Shown here piece after piece: positions 1-13,400 of a DNA stretch of 64,000 nt. Below the pieces are notes generated by a model. It saw only the letters and a list, made by a program, of their open reading frames with translations, ran no database searches and was not told where the DNA came from. The DNA lies in the NCBI GenBank assembly GCA_947568835.1, contig CANOQG010000007.1, positions 4,278,001 through 4,342,000 of the forward strand, written 5' to 3'. Made by a program: the position numbers and the translations under genes. This stretch comes from Protonemura montana. Taxonomy: Eukaryota; Arthropoda; Insecta; Plecoptera; Nemouridae. Numbering within the stretch: position 1 is the stretch's first letter; each line of letters starts with the position of its first letter.

Positions 1-203
1 GGACATGGGGCAGGACATGGGACATGGGGCTGGACAGGGGAAGGACATGGAGCAGGACATGGGGCAGGACATGGGGCAGGACATGGGGCAGGACATGGGA
101 CAGGACATAGGGAAGGACATGGGGCAGGACATGGGACAAGACATAGGGCAGGACATGGGGCAGGACATGGGGCAGGACATGGGGCAGGACATGGGACATG
201 GGG

Positions 204-220
204 CATAACAGGGGGAGGAC
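204..220 (+). other. CATAAC + G5 landmark, 29 sites, left 38 kb only
   Basis: Here the GGACA start is changed to TAACA and the T of the following CATGGGG is lost, giving an 11-bp monomer. Sites start at 204, 1,725, 2,292, 4,886, 5,453, 6,714, 7,281, 10,500, 12,021, 12,588, 15,182, 15,749, 17,590, 19,111, 19,678, 21,519, 23,004, 23,962, 24,529, 26,334, 27,740, 29,603, 30,170, 32,011, 33,532, 34,490, 35,057, 36,862 and 38,268. It does not occur in this form to the right. There the equivalent place reads GCAGGACAGGGGGAGG, or GCAGTACAGG once near 40,673. Confidence 0.85.
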
Positions 221-431
221 ATGGAGCAGGACATGGGGCAGGACATGGGGCAGGACATGGGACAGGACATAGGGAAGGACATGGGGCAGGACATGGGGCA
301 GGACATGGGGCAGGACATGGGACATGGGGCAAGACATGGGGCAGGACATGGGGCAGGACATGGGGCAGGACATGGGGCAGGATATGGGGCAGGACATGGG
401 GCAGGACATGAGGCAGGACATGGGACATGAG

Positions 432-438
432 GTAAGAC
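432..438 (+). other. GAGGTAAGAC landmark, 9 sites
   Basis: This variant monomer starts with GTAAGAC. Sites are at 432, 10,728, 17,818, 21,747, 26,562, 32,239 and 37,090 on the left and 60,040 and 63,784 at the far right. On the left the distance from the neighbouring ORF-phase ATG (7 bp downstream) to the next CTAG is 445 bp in four copies, 409 bp in one (36-bp loss near 21,850) and 330 bp in two (115-bp loss near 26,640 and 37,170). This gives an order of deletion events. The GTAAG resembles a splice donor but sits in a repeat with no exon, so I do not call it one. Confidence 0.8.
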
Positions 439-883
439 ATGGGGCAGGACATGGAGCAGGACATGGGACAGGACATGGGGCAGGACATGGGGCAGGACAT
501 GGGGCATGACATGGGACATGGGGCAGGACATGGGGCGGGACATGGAGCAGAAAATGGGGCAGGACATGGGGCAGGACATAGGGCAGGACATGGGGCAGGA
601 CATGGGGCAGGACATGGGGCAGGACATGGGACATGGGGCAAGACATGGGGCAGGACATAGGGCAGGACATGGGGCAGGACATGGGGCAGGACATGGGACA
701 GGACATAGGGCAGGACATGGGGCAGGACATGGGGCAGGACATGGGGCAGGACATGGGACAGGACATGGGGCAGGACATGGGGCAGGACATAGGGCAGGAC
801 ATGGGGCAGGACATGAGGCAGGACATGGGACAGGACATGGGGCAGGACATGGGGCAGGACATGGGACAGGACATAGGGCAGGA

Positions 884-887
884 CTAG
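884..887. other. CTAG landmark monomer (GGACTAGGGGCA), 19 sites in the window
   Basis: This monomer variant creates the palindromic tetramer CTAG, which is otherwise absent. Sites start at 884, 4,045, 9,034, 11,180, 14,341, 18,270, 22,163, 26,899, 32,691, 37,427, 40,309, 42,991, 45,668, 47,107, 48,058, 49,354, 52,993, 53,944 and 55,240. None is seen in the last 8.7 kb. CTAG puts a TAG stop on both strands, and it is where most of the giant antisense open frames end. It is the simplest single-copy marker of each higher-order unit. Confidence 0.9.
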
Positions 888-3800
888 GGGCAGGACATGG
901 GGCAGGACATGGGGCAGGACATGGGACAGGACATGGGGCAGGACATGGGGCAGGACATGTGGCAGGACATGGGGCAGGACATGGGGCAGGACATGGGGCA
1001 GGAAATGGGGCAGGACATGGGACATGGGGCAGGACATGTAGCAGGACATGGGGCAGGACAAGGGGCAGGACATGGGACAGGACATAGGGCAGGACATGGG
1101 GCAGGACATGGGGCAGGACATGGGGCAGGACATGGGGCAGGACCTGGGGCATGACATGGGACATGGGGCAGGACATGGGGCAGGACATGGAGCAGGACAT
1201 GGGGCAGGACATGGGGCAGGACATGGGGCAGGACATGGGGCAGGACATGGAGCAGGACATGGGACATGACATGGGACAGGACATGGGACAGGACATAGGG
1301 CAGGACATGGGGCAGGACATGGGGCAGGACATAGGGCAGGACATGGGGCAGGACATGGGGCAGGACATGGGGCAGGACATGGGGCAGGACATGGGGCAGG
1401 ACATGAGGCAGGACATGGGACATGGGGCAAGACATGGGGCAGGACATGGAGCAGGACATGGGACAGGACATGGGGCAGGACATGGGGCAGGACATGGGGC
1501 ATGACATGGGACATGGGGCAGGACATGGGGCAGGACATGGAGCAGGACATGGGGCAGGACATGGGGCAGGACATGGGGCAGGACATGGGACATGGGGCAA
1601 GACATGGGGCAGGACATAGGGCAGGACATGGGGCAGGACATGGGGCAGGACATGGGACAAGACATAGGGCAGGACATGGGGCAGGACATGGGGCAGGACA
1701 TGGGGCAGGACATGGGACATGGGGCATAACAGGGGGAGGACATGGAGCAGGACATGGGGCAGGACATGGGGCAGGACATGGGACAGGACATAGGGAAGGA
1801 CATGGGGCAGGACATGGGGCAGGACATGGGGCAGGACATGGGACATGGGGCAAGACATGGGGCAGGACATGGGGCAGGACATAGGGCAGGACATGGGGCA
1901 GGACATGGGGCAGGAAATGGGACAGGACAAAGGGCAGGACATAGGGTAGGACATGGGACATGGGGCAGGACATGGGGCAGGACATGGGGCATGACATGGG
2001 GCAGGACATGGGACAGGACATGGGGCAGGACATGGGGCAGGACGTGAGGCAGGACATTGGACAGGACATGGGGCAAAACATGGGGCAGGACATGGGACAG
2101 GACATGGGGCAGGACATGGGGCAGGACATGGAGCAGGACATGGGGCAGGACATGGGACATGGGGCAAGACATGGGGCAGGACATAGGGCAGGACATGGGG
2201 CAGGACATGGGGCAGGACATGGGACAAGACATAGGGCAGGACATGGGGCAGGACATGGGGCAGGACATGGGGCAGGACATGGGACATGGGGCATAACAGG
2301 GGGAGGACATGGAGCAGGACATGGGGCAGGACATGGGGCAGGACATGGGACAGGACATAGGGAAGGACATGGGGCAGGACATGGGGCAGGACATGGGGCA
2401 GGACATGGGACATGGGGCAAGACATGGGGCAGGACATGGGGCAGGACATGGGGCAGGACATGGGGCAGGACATGGGGCAGGAAATGGGACAGGACAAAGG
2501 GCAGGACATGGGGTAGGACATGGGACATGGGGCAGGACATGGGGCAGGACATGGGGCATGACATGGGGCAGGACATGGGACAGGACATGGGGCAGGACAT
2601 GGGGCAGGACATGGGGCAGGACATGGGGCAGGACATGAGGCAGGACATTGGACAGGACATGGGGCAAAACATGGGGCAGGACATGGGACAGGACATGGGG
2701 CAGGACATGGGGCAGGACATGGGGCAGGACATGGGGCAGGACATGGGACATGAGGCAGGACAGGGGGAGGACATGGAGCGGGACATGGGGCAGGACATGA
2801 GGCAGGACATGGGACATGGGGCAGGACATGGGGCAGGACATGGAGCAGGACATGGGACATGACATGGGACAGGACATACGGCAGGACATGGGGCAGGACA
2901 TGGGGCAGGACATGGGTCAGGACATGGGGCAGGACATGGGACAGGACATGGGGCAGGACATGGGGCAGGACATGGGACATGGGGCAGGACATGGAGCAGG
3001 ACATGGGGAAGGACATGGGGCAGGACATAGGGCAGGACATGGGGCAGGACATAGGGCAGGACATGGGGCAGGACATGGGGCAGGACATAGGGCAGGACAT
3101 GGGGCAGGACATGGGGCAGGACATGGGGCAGGACATGGGGCAGGACATGGGGCAGGACATGAGGCAGGACATGGGACATGGGGCAAGACATGGGGCAGGA
3201 CATGGGGCAGGACATGGGGCAGGACATGGGGCAGGACATGAGGCAGGACATGGGACATGGGGCAGGACATGGGGCAGGACATGGAGCAGGACATGGGACA
3301 TGACATGGGACAGGACATGGGGCAGGACATGGGGCAGGACATGGGGCAGGACATGGGGCAGGACATGGGACAGGACATGGGGCAGGACATGGGGCAGGAC
3401 ATGGGACATGGGGCAGGACATGGAGCAGGACATGGGGCAGGACATGGGGCAGGACATACGGCAGGACATGGGGCAGGACATGGGGCAGGACATGGGTCAG
3501 GACATGGGGCAGGACATGAGGCAGGACTTGGGGCAGGACATGGGGCAGGACATGGGGCAGGACATGGGACAGGACATGGGGCAGGACATGGGGCAGGACA
3601 TGGGGCAGGACATGGGGCAGGACATGGGGCAGGACATGGGGCAGGACATGGGACAGGACATGGGGCAGGACATGGGGCAGGACATGGGACATGGGGCAGG
3701 ACATGGAGCAGGACATGGGGAAGGACATGGGGCAGGACATAGGGCAGGACATGGGGCAGGACATGGGGCAGGACATGGGGCAGGACATGGGGCAGGACAT

Positions 3801-4044
3801 GGGGCAGGACATGAGGCAGGACATGGGACATGGGGCAAGACATGGGGCAGGACATGGAGCAGGACATGGGACAGGACATGGGGCAGGACATGGGGCAGGA
3901 CATGGGGCATGACATGGGACAGGACATGGGGCAGGACATGGGGCAGGACATAGGGCAGGACATGGGGCAGGACATGAGGCAGGACATGGGACAGGACATG
4001 GGGCAGGACATGGGGCAGGACATGGGACAGGACATAGGGCAGGA
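884..4044 (+). repeat. 3,161-bp higher-order unit, CTAG to CTAG
   Basis: The rare CTAG marker at 884 recurs at 4,045. The succession of variant monomers from about 750 to 3,052 is repeated at about 3,911 to 6,213 with a 3,161-bp offset. The same 3,161-bp spacing occurs between the CTAG sites at 11,180 and 14,341. Small compensating changes of one 12-mer occur between copies: one extra monomer near 5,500 and one fewer near 5,790. Confidence 0.85.
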
Positions 4045-6213
4045 CTAGGGGCAGGACATGGGGCAGGACATGGGGCAGGACATGGGACAGGACATGGGGC
4101 AGGACATGGGGCAGGACATGTGGCAGGACATGGGGCAGGACATGGGGCAGGACATGGGGCAGGAAATGGGGCAGGACATGGGACATGGGGCAGGACATGT
4201 AGCAGGACATGGGGCAGGACAAGGGGCAGGACATGGGACAGGACATAGGGCAGGACATGGGGCAGGACATGGGGCAGGACATGGGGCAGGACATGGGGCA
4301 GGACCTGGGGCATGACATGGGACATGGGGCAGGACATGGGGCAGGACATGGAGCAGGACATGGGGCAGGACATGGGGCAGGACATGGGGCAGGACATGGG
4401 GCAGGACATGGAGCAGGACATGGGACATGACATGGGACAGGACATGGGACAGGACATAGGGCAGGACATGGGGCAGGACATGGGGCAGGACATAGGGCAG
4501 GACATGGGGCAGGACATGGGGCAGGACATGGGGCAGGACATGGGGCAGGACATGGGGCAGGACATGAGGCAGGACATGGGACATGGGGCAAGACATGGGG
4601 CAGGACATGGAGCAGGACATGGGACAGGACATGGGGCAGGACATGGGGCAGGACATGGGGCATGACATGGGACATGGGGCAGGACATGGGGCAGGACATG
4701 GAGCAGGACATGGGGCAGGACATGGGGCAGGACATGGGGCAGGACATGGGACATGGGGCAAGACATGGGGCAGGACATAGGGCAGGACATGGGGCAGGAC
4801 ATGGGGCAGGACATGGGACAAGACATAGGGCAGGACATGGGGCAGGACATGGGGCAGGACATGGGGCAGGACATGGGACATGGGGCATAACAGGGGGAGG
4901 ACATGGAGCAGGACATGGGGCAGGACATGGGGCAGGACATGGGACAGGACATAGGGAAGGACATGGGGCAGGACATGGGGCAGGACATGGGGCAGGACAT
5001 GGGACATGGGGCAAGACATGGGGCAGGACATGGGGCAGGACATAGGGCAGGACATGGGGCAGGACATGGGGCAGGAAATGGGACAGGACAAAGGGCAGGA
5101 CATGGGGTAGGACATGGGACATGGGGCAGGACATGGGGCAGGACATGGGGCATGACATGGGGCAGGACATGGGACAGGACATGGGGCAGGACATGGGGCA
5201 GGACGTGAGGCAGGACATTGGACAGGACATGGGGCAAAACATGGGGCAGGACATGGGACAGGACATGGGGCAGGACATGGGGCAGGACATGGAGCAGGAC
5301 ATGGGGCAGGACATGGGACATGGGGCAAGACATGGGGCAGGACATAGGGCAGGACATGGGGCAGGACATGGGGCAGGACATGGGACAAGACATAGGGCAG
5401 GACATGGGGCAGGACATGGGGCAGGACATGGGGCAGGACATGGGACATGGGGCATAACAGGGGGAGGACATGGAGCAGGACATGGGGCAGGACATGGGGC
5501 AGGACATGGGGCAGGACATGGGACAGGACATAGGGAAGGACATGGGGCAGGACATGGGGCAGGACATGGGGCAGGACATGGGACATGGGGCAAGACATGG
5601 GGCAGGACATGGGGCAGGACATGGGGCAGGACATGGGGCAGGACATGGGGCAGGAAATGGGACAGGACAAAGGGCAGGACATGGGGTAGGACATGGGACA
5701 TGGGGCAGGACATGGGGCAGGACATGGGGCATGACATGGGGCAGGACATGGGACAGGACATGGGGCAGGACATGGGGCAGGACATGGGGCAGGACATGAG
5801 GCAGGACATTGGACAGGACATGGGGCAAAACATGGGGCAGGACATGGGACAGGACATGGGGCAGGACATGGGGCAGGACATGGGGCAGGACATGGGGCAG
5901 GACATGGGACATGAGGCAGGACAGGGGGAGGACATGGAGCGGGACATGGGGCAGGACATGAGGCAGGACATGGGACATGGGGCAGGACATGGGGCAGGAC
6001 ATGGAGCAGGACATGGGACATGACATGGGACAGGACATACGGCAGGACATGGGGCAGGACATGGGGCAGGACATGGGTCAGGACATGGGGCAGGACATGG
6101 GACAGGACATGGGGCAGGACATGGGGCAGGACATGGGACATGGGGCAGGACATGGAGCAGGACATGGGGAAGGACATGGGGCAGGACATAGGGCAGGACA
6201 TGGGGCAGGACAT
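3911..6213 (+). repeat. Partial second copy of the 3,161-bp unit
   Basis: This segment matches about 750-3,052 at an offset of 3,161 bp, including the CTAG at 4,045 and the CATAAC sites at 4,886 and 5,453. It stops abruptly at 6,213, where the array switches to material matching 1,225 onward. That is a mosaic junction between two duplication events. Confidence 0.85.
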
Positions 6214-9200
6214 GGGGCAGGACATGGGGCAGGACATGGAGCAGGACATGGGACATGACATGGGACAGGACATGGGACAGGACATAGGGCAGGACATGGG
6301 GCAGGACATGGGGCAGGACATAGGGCAGGACATGGGGCAGGACATGGGGCAGGACATGGGGCAGGACATGGGGCAGGACATGGGGCAGGACATGAGGCAG
6401 GACATGGGACATGGGGCAAGACATGGGGCAGGACATGGAGCAGGACATGGGACAGGACATGGGGCAGGACATGGGGCAGGACATGGGGCATGACATGGGA
6501 CATGGGGCAGGACATGGGGCAGGACATGGAGCAGGACATGGGGCAGGACATGGGGCAGGACATGGGGCAGGACATGGGACATGGGGCAAGACATGGGGCA
6601 GGACATAGGGCAGGACATGGGGCAGGACATGGGGCAGGACATGGGACAAGACATAGGGCAGGACATGGGGCAGGACATGGGGCAGGACATGGGGCAGGAC
6701 ATGGGACATGGGGCATAACAGGGGGAGGACATGGAGCAGGACATGGGGCAGGACATGGGGCAGGACATGGGACAGGACATAGGGAAGGACATGGGGCAGG
6801 ACATGGGGCAGGACATGGGGCAGGACATGGGACATGGGGCAAGACATGGGGCAGGACATGGGGCAGGACATAGGGCAGGACATGGGGCAGGACATGGGGC
6901 AGGAAATGGGACAGGACAAAGGGCAGGACATAGGGTAGGACATGGGACATGGGGCAGGACATGGGGCAGGACATGGGGCATGACATGGGGCAGGACATGG
7001 GACAGGACATGGGGCAGGACATGGGGCAGGACGTGAGGCAGGACATTGGACAGGACATGGGGCAAAACATGGGGCAGGACATGGGACAGGACATGGGGCA
7101 GGACATGGGGCAGGACATGGAGCAGGACATGGGGCAGGACATGGGACATGGGGCAAGACATGGGGCAGGACATAGGGCAGGACATGGGGCAGGACATGGG
7201 GCAGGACATGGGACAAGACATAGGGCAGGACATGGGGCAGGACATGGGGCAGGACATGGGGCAGGACATGGGACATGGGGCATAACAGGGGGAGGACATG
7301 GAGCAGGACATGGGGCAGGACATTGGGCAGGACATGGGACAGGACATAGGGAAGGACATGGGGCAGGACATGGGGCAGGACATGGGGCAGGACATGGGAC
7401 ATGGGGCAAGACATGGGGCAGGACATGGGGCAGGACATGGGGCAGGACATGGGGCAGGACATGGGGCAGGAAATGGGACAGGACAAAGGGCAGGACATGG
7501 GGTAGGACATGGGACATGGGGCAGGACATGGGGCAGGACATGGGGCATGACATGGGGCAGGACATGGGACAGGACATGGGGCAGGACATGGGGCAGGACA
7601 TGGGGCAGGACATGGGGCAGGACATGAGGCAGGACATTGGACAGGACATGGGGCAAAACATGGGGCAGGACATGGGACAGGACATGGGGCAGGACATGGG
7701 GCAGGACATGGGGCAGGACATGGGGCAGGACATGGGACATGAGGCAGGACAGGGGGAGGACATGGAGCGGGACATGGGGCAGGACATGAGGCAGGACATG
7801 GGACATGGGGCAGGACATGGGGCAGGACATGGAGCAGGACATGGGACATGACATGGGACAGGACATACGGCAGGACATGGGGCAGGACATGGGGCAGGAC
7901 ATGGGTCAGGACATGGGGCAGGACATGGGACAGGACATGGGGCAGGACATGGGGCAGGACATGGGACATGGGGCAGGACATGGAGCAGGACATGGGGAAG
8001 GACATGGGGCAGGACATAGGGCAGGACATGGGGCAGGACATAGGGCAGGACATGGGGCAGGACATGGGGCAGGACATAGGGCAGGACATGGGGCAGGACA
8101 TGGGGCAGGACATGGGGCAGGACATGGGGCAGGACATGGGGCAGGACATGAGGCAGGACATGGGACATGGGGCAAGACATGGGGCAGGACATGGGGTAGG
8201 ACATGGGGCAGGACATGGGGCAGGACATGAGGCAGGACATGGGACATGGGGCAGGACATGGGGCAGGACATGGAGCAGGACATGGGACATGACATGGGAC
8301 AGGACATGGGGCAGGACATGGGGCAGGACATGGGGCAGGACATGGGGCAGGACATGGGACAGGACATGGGGCAGGACATGGGGCAGGACATGGGACATGG
8401 GGCAGGACATGGAGCAGGACATGGGGCAGGACATGGGGCAGGACATACGGCAGGACATGGGGCAGGACATGGGGCAGGACATGGGTCAGGACATGGGGCA
8501 GGACATGAGGCAGGACTTGGGGCAGGACATGGGGCAGGACATGGGGCAGGACATGGGACAGGACATGGGGCAGGACATGGGGCAGGACATGGGGCAGGAC
8601 ATGGGGCAGGACATGGGGCAGGACATGGGGCAGGACATGGGACAGGACATGGGGCAGGACATGGGGCAGGACATGGGACATGGGGCAGGACATGGAGCAG
8701 GACATGGGGAAGGACATGGGGCAGGACATAGGGCAGGACATGGGGCAGGACATGGGGCAGGACATGGGGCAGGACATGGGGCAGGACATGGGGCAGGACA
8801 TGTGGCAGGACATGGGACATGGGGCAAGACATGGGGCAGGACATGGAGCAGGACATGGGACAGGACATGGGGCAGGACATGGGGCAGGACATGGGGCATG
8901 ACATGGGACAGGACATGGGGCAGGACATGGGGCAGGACATAGGGCAGGACATGGGGCAGGACATGAGGCAGGACATGGGACAGGACATGGGGCAGGACAT
9001 GGGGCAGGACATGGGACAGGACATAGGGCAGGACTAGGGGCAGGACATGGGGCAGGACATGGGGCAGGACATGGGACAGGACATGGGGCAGGACATGGGG
9101 CAGGACATGTGGCAGGACATGGGGCAGGACATGGGGCAGGACATGGGGCAGGAAATGGGGCAGGACATGGGACATGGGGCAGGACATGTAGCAGGACATG

Positions 9201-9650
9201 GGGCAGGACAAGGGGCAGGACATGGGACAGGACATAGGGCAGGACATGGGGCAGGACATGGGGCAGGACATGGGGCAGGACATGGGGCAGGACCTGGGGC
9301 ATGACATGGGACATGGGGCAGGACATGGGGCAGGACATGGAGCAGGACATGGGGCAGGACATGGGGCAGGACATGGGGCAGGACATGGGGCAGGACATGG
9401 AGCAGGACATGGGACATGACATGGGACAGGACATGGGACAGGACATAGGGCAGGACATGGGGCAGGACATGGGGCAGGACATAGGGCAGGACATGGGGCA
9501 GGACATGGGGCAGGACATGGGGCAGGACATGGGGCAGGACATGGGGCAGGACATGAGGCAGGACATGGGACATGGGGCAAGACATGGGGCAGGACATGGA
9601 GCAGGACATGGGACAGGACATGGGGCAGGACATGGGGCAGGACATGGGGC
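6214..9650 (+). repeat. 3.44-kb duplicate of 1,225-4,661
   Basis: The landmarks match 1,225-4,661 at a constant offset of 4,989 bp. They include CATAAC at 6,714 and 7,281, the TCAGG variant at about 7,906, CTAG at 9,034 and the GGACCTGG variant near 9,294. The copies differ by occasional substitutions, for example ATTGGG near 7,323 and ATGTGG near 8,802, where the partner has ATGGGG and ATGAGG. The match ends at 9,651, where GCAGG replaces GCATG of the partner at 4,662. Confidence 0.85.
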
Positions 9651-10430
9651 AGGACATGGGGTAGGACATGGGGCAGGACATGGGGCAGGACATGGGGCAG
9701 GACATGGGGCAGGACATGGGGCAGGACATGGGTTAGGAAATGGGGCAGGACATGGGACATGGGGCAGGACATGTAGCAGGACATGGGGCAGGACAAGGGG
9801 CAGGACATGGGACAGGACATAGGGCAGGACATGGGGCAGGACATGGGGCAGGACATGGGGCAGGACATGGGGCAGGACCTGGGGCATGACATGGGACATG
9901 GGGCAGGACATGGGGCAGGACATGGAGCAGGAAATGGGGCAGGACATGGGGCAGGACATAGGGCAGGACATGAGGCAGGACATGGGGCAGGACATGGAGC
10001 AGGACATGGGACATGACATGGGACAGGACATGGGACAGGACATAGGGCAGGACATTGGGCAGGACATGGGGCAGGACATAGGGCAGGACATGGGGCAGGA
10101 CATGGGGCAGGACATGGGGCAGGACATGGGGCAGGACATGGGGCAGGACATGAGGCAGGACATGGGACATGGGGCAAGACATGGGGCAGGACATGGAGCA
10201 GGACATGGGGCAGGACATGGGGCAGGACATAGGGCAGGACATGGGGCAGGACATGGGACAGGACATATGGCAAGACATGGGGCAGGACATGTGGCAGGAC
10301 ATGGGGCAGGACATGGGACATGGGGCTGGACAGGGGAAGGACATGGAGCAGGACATGGGGCAGGACATGGGGCAGGACATGGGGCAGGACATGGGACAGG
10401 ACATAGGGAAGGACATGGGGCAGGACATGG
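9620..10430 (+). repeat. 0.8-kb junction segment shared with 28.5-29.3 kb and 39.0-39.8 kb
   Basis: This stretch links the 3.44-kb duplicate to copy 2 of the 6.2-kb block. It carries distinctive variants such as GGGTAGG at 9,660, GGGTTAGG at 9,731, GGACATATGG near 10,261 and GGGGCTGGACAGG near 10,321. The same order appears 18,878 bp downstream, at about 28,498-29,308, and again 10,528 bp beyond that. A few point differences are visible, such as ATGGTGCA in the later copies where this copy reads ATGGGGCA. Confidence 0.8.
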
Positions 10431-13400
10431 GACAAGACATAGGGCAGGACATGGGGCAGGACATGGGGCAGGACATGGGGCAGGACATGGGACATGGGGC
10501 ATAACAGGGGGAGGACATGGAGCAGGACATGGGGCAGGACATGGGGCAGGACATGGGACAGGACATAGGGAAGGACATGGGGCAGGACATGGGGCAGGAC
10601 ATGGGGCAGGACATGGGACATGGGGCAAGACATGGGGCAGGACATGGGGCAGGACATGGGGCAGGACATGGGGCAGGATATGGGGCAGGACATGGGGCAG
10701 GACATGAGGCAGGACATGGGACATGAGGTAAGACATGGGGCAGGACATGGAGCAGGACATGGGACAGGACATGGGGCAGGACATGGGGCAGGACATGGGG
10801 CATGACATGGGACATGGGGCAGGACATGGGGCGGGACATGGAGCAGAAAATGGGGCAGGACATGGGGCAGGACATAGGGCAGGACATGGGGCAGGACATG
10901 GGGCAGGACATGGGGCAGGACATGGGACATGGGGCAAGACATGGGGCAGGACATAGGGCAGGACATGGGGCAGGACATGGGGCAGGACATGGGACAGGAC
11001 ATAGGGCAGGACATGGGGCAGGACATGGGGCAGGACATGGGGCAGGACATGGGACAGGACATGGGGCAGGACATGGGGCAGGACATAGGGCAGGACATGG
11101 GGCAGGACATGAGGCAGGACATGGGACAGGACATGGGGCAGGACATGGGGCAGGACATGGGACAGGACATAGGGCAGGACTAGGGGCAGGACATGGGGCA
11201 GGACATGGGGCAGGACATGGGACAGGACATGGGGCAGGACATGGGGCAGGACATGTGGCAGGACATGGGGCAGGACATGGGGCAGGACATGGGGCAGGAA
11301 ATGGGGCAGGACATGGGACATGGGGCAGGACATGTAGCAGGACATGGGGCAGGACAAGGGGCAGGACATGGGACAGGACATAGGGCAGGACATGGGGCAG
11401 GACATGGGGCAGGACATGGGGCAGGACATGGGGCAGGACCTGGGGCATGACATGGGACATGGGGCAGGACATGGGGCAGGACATGGAGCAGGACATGGGG
11501 CAGGACATGGGGCAGGACATGGGGCAGGACATGGGGCAGGACATGGAGCAGGACATGGGACATGACATGGGACAGGACATGGGACAGGACATAGGGCAGG
11601 ACATGGGGCAGGACATGGGGCAGGACATAGGGCAGGACATGGGGCAGGACATGGGGCAGGACATGGGGCAGGACATGGGGCAGGACATGGGGCAGGACAT
11701 GAGGCAGGACATGGGACATGGGGCAAGACATGGGGCAGGACATGGAGCAGGACATGGGACAGGACATGGGGCAGGACATGGGGCAGGACATGGGGCATGA
11801 CATGGGACATGGGGCAGGACATGGGGCAGGACATGGAGCAGGACATGGGGCAGGACATGGGGCAGGACATGGGGCAGGACATGGGACATGGGGCAAGACA
11901 TGGGGCAGGACATAGGGCAGGACATGGGGCAGGACATGGGGCAGGACATGGGACAAGACATAGGGCAGGACATGGGGCAGGACATGGGGCAGGACATGGG
12001 GCAGGACATGGGACATGGGGCATAACAGGGGGAGGACATGGAGCAGGACATGGGGCAGGACATGGGGCAGGACATGGGACAGGACATAGGGAAGGACATG
12101 GGGCAGGACATGGGGCAGGACATGGGGCAGGACATGGGACATGGGGCAAGACATGGGGCAGGACATGGGGCAGGACATAGGGCAGGACATGGGGCAGGAC
12201 ATGGGGCAGGAAATGGGACAGGACAAAGGGCAGGACATAGGGTAGGACATGGGACATGGGGCAGGACATGGGGCAGGACATGGGGCATGACATGGGGCAG
12301 GACATGGGACAGGACATGGGGCAGGACATGGGGCAGGACGTGAGGCAGGACATTGGACAGGACATGGGGCAAAACATGGGGCAGGACATGGGACAGGACA
12401 TGGGGCAGGACATGGGGCAGGACATGGAGCAGGACATGGGGCAGGACATGGGACATGGGGCAAGACATGGGGCAGGACATAGGGCAGGACATGGGGCAGG
12501 ACATGGGGCAGGACATGGGACAAGACATAGGGCAGGACATGGGGCAGGACATGGGGCAGGACATGGGGCAGGACATGGGACATGGGGCATAACAGGGGGA
12601 GGACATGGAGCAGGACATGGGGCAGGACATGGGGCAGGACATGGGACAGGACATAGGGAAGGACATGGGGCAGGACATGGGGCAGGACATGGGGCAGGAC
12701 ATGGGACATGGGGCAAGACATGGGGCAGGACATGGGGCAGGACATGGGGCAGGACATGGGGCAGGACATGGGGCAGGAAATGGGACAGGACAAAGGGCAG
12801 GACATGGGGTAGGACATGGGACATGGGGCAGGACATGGGGCAGGACATGGGGCATGACATGGGGCAGGACATGGGACAGGACATGGGGCAGGACATGGGG
12901 CAGGACATGGGGCAGAACATGGGGCAGGACATGAGGCAGGACATTGGACAGGACATGGGGCAAAACATGGGGCAGGACATGGGACAGGACATGGGGCAGG
13001 ACATGGGGCAGGACATGGGGCAGGACATGGGGCAGGACATGGGACATGAGGCAGGACAGGGGGAGGACATGGAGCGGGACATGGGGCAGGACATGAGGCA
13101 GGACATGGGACATGGGGCAGGACATGGGGCAGGACATGGAGCAGGACATGGGACATGACATGGGACAGGACATACGGCAGGACATGGGGCAGGACATGGG
13201 GCAGGACATGGGTCAGGACATGGGGCAGGACATGGGACAGGACATGGGGCAGGACATGGGGCAGGACATGGGACATGGGGCAGGACATGGAGCAGGACAT
13301 GGGGAAGGACATGGGGCAGGACATAGGGCAGGACATGGGGCAGGACATAGGGCAGGACATGGGGCAGGACATGGGGCAGGACATAGGGCAGGACATGGGG

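Larger units (their letters stand above)
1..6213 (+). repeat. 6.2-kb block, copy 1 (partner at 10,297-16,509)
   Basis: Every variant landmark I compared in 1-6,213 recurs exactly 10,296 bp downstream. Examples are the CATAAC sites at 204, 1,725, 2,292, 4,886 and 5,453, the GTAAG site at 432, and the CTAG sites at 884 and 4,045. The offset equals 858 x 12 and no net indel accumulates across 6.2 kb. The block begins at or before the left edge of the window, so it is truncated here. It ends at 6,214, where the two copies take different monomer successions. Confidence 0.9.

Noticed and set aside
204..220. Mobile element footprint at the CATAAC+G5 landmark
   Set aside because: No inserted sequence, terminal inverted repeat or target duplication. 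It is a variant monomer with a one-base loss.
432..438. GTAAG resembling a 5' splice site
   Set aside because: A single variant monomer copied by duplication. No acceptor, branch site, polypyrimidine tract on this strand or exon-like sequence nearby.
2859..3953. Sense frames of 60 to about 500 codons rich in Met-Gly-Gln-Asp, Gly-His-Gly-Ala or Thr-Trp-Gly-Arg
   Set aside because: Overlapping frames of the same repeat are all open at once, and duplicated units change frame freely. No ribosome-binding or splice context and no codon bias distinct from the repeat.
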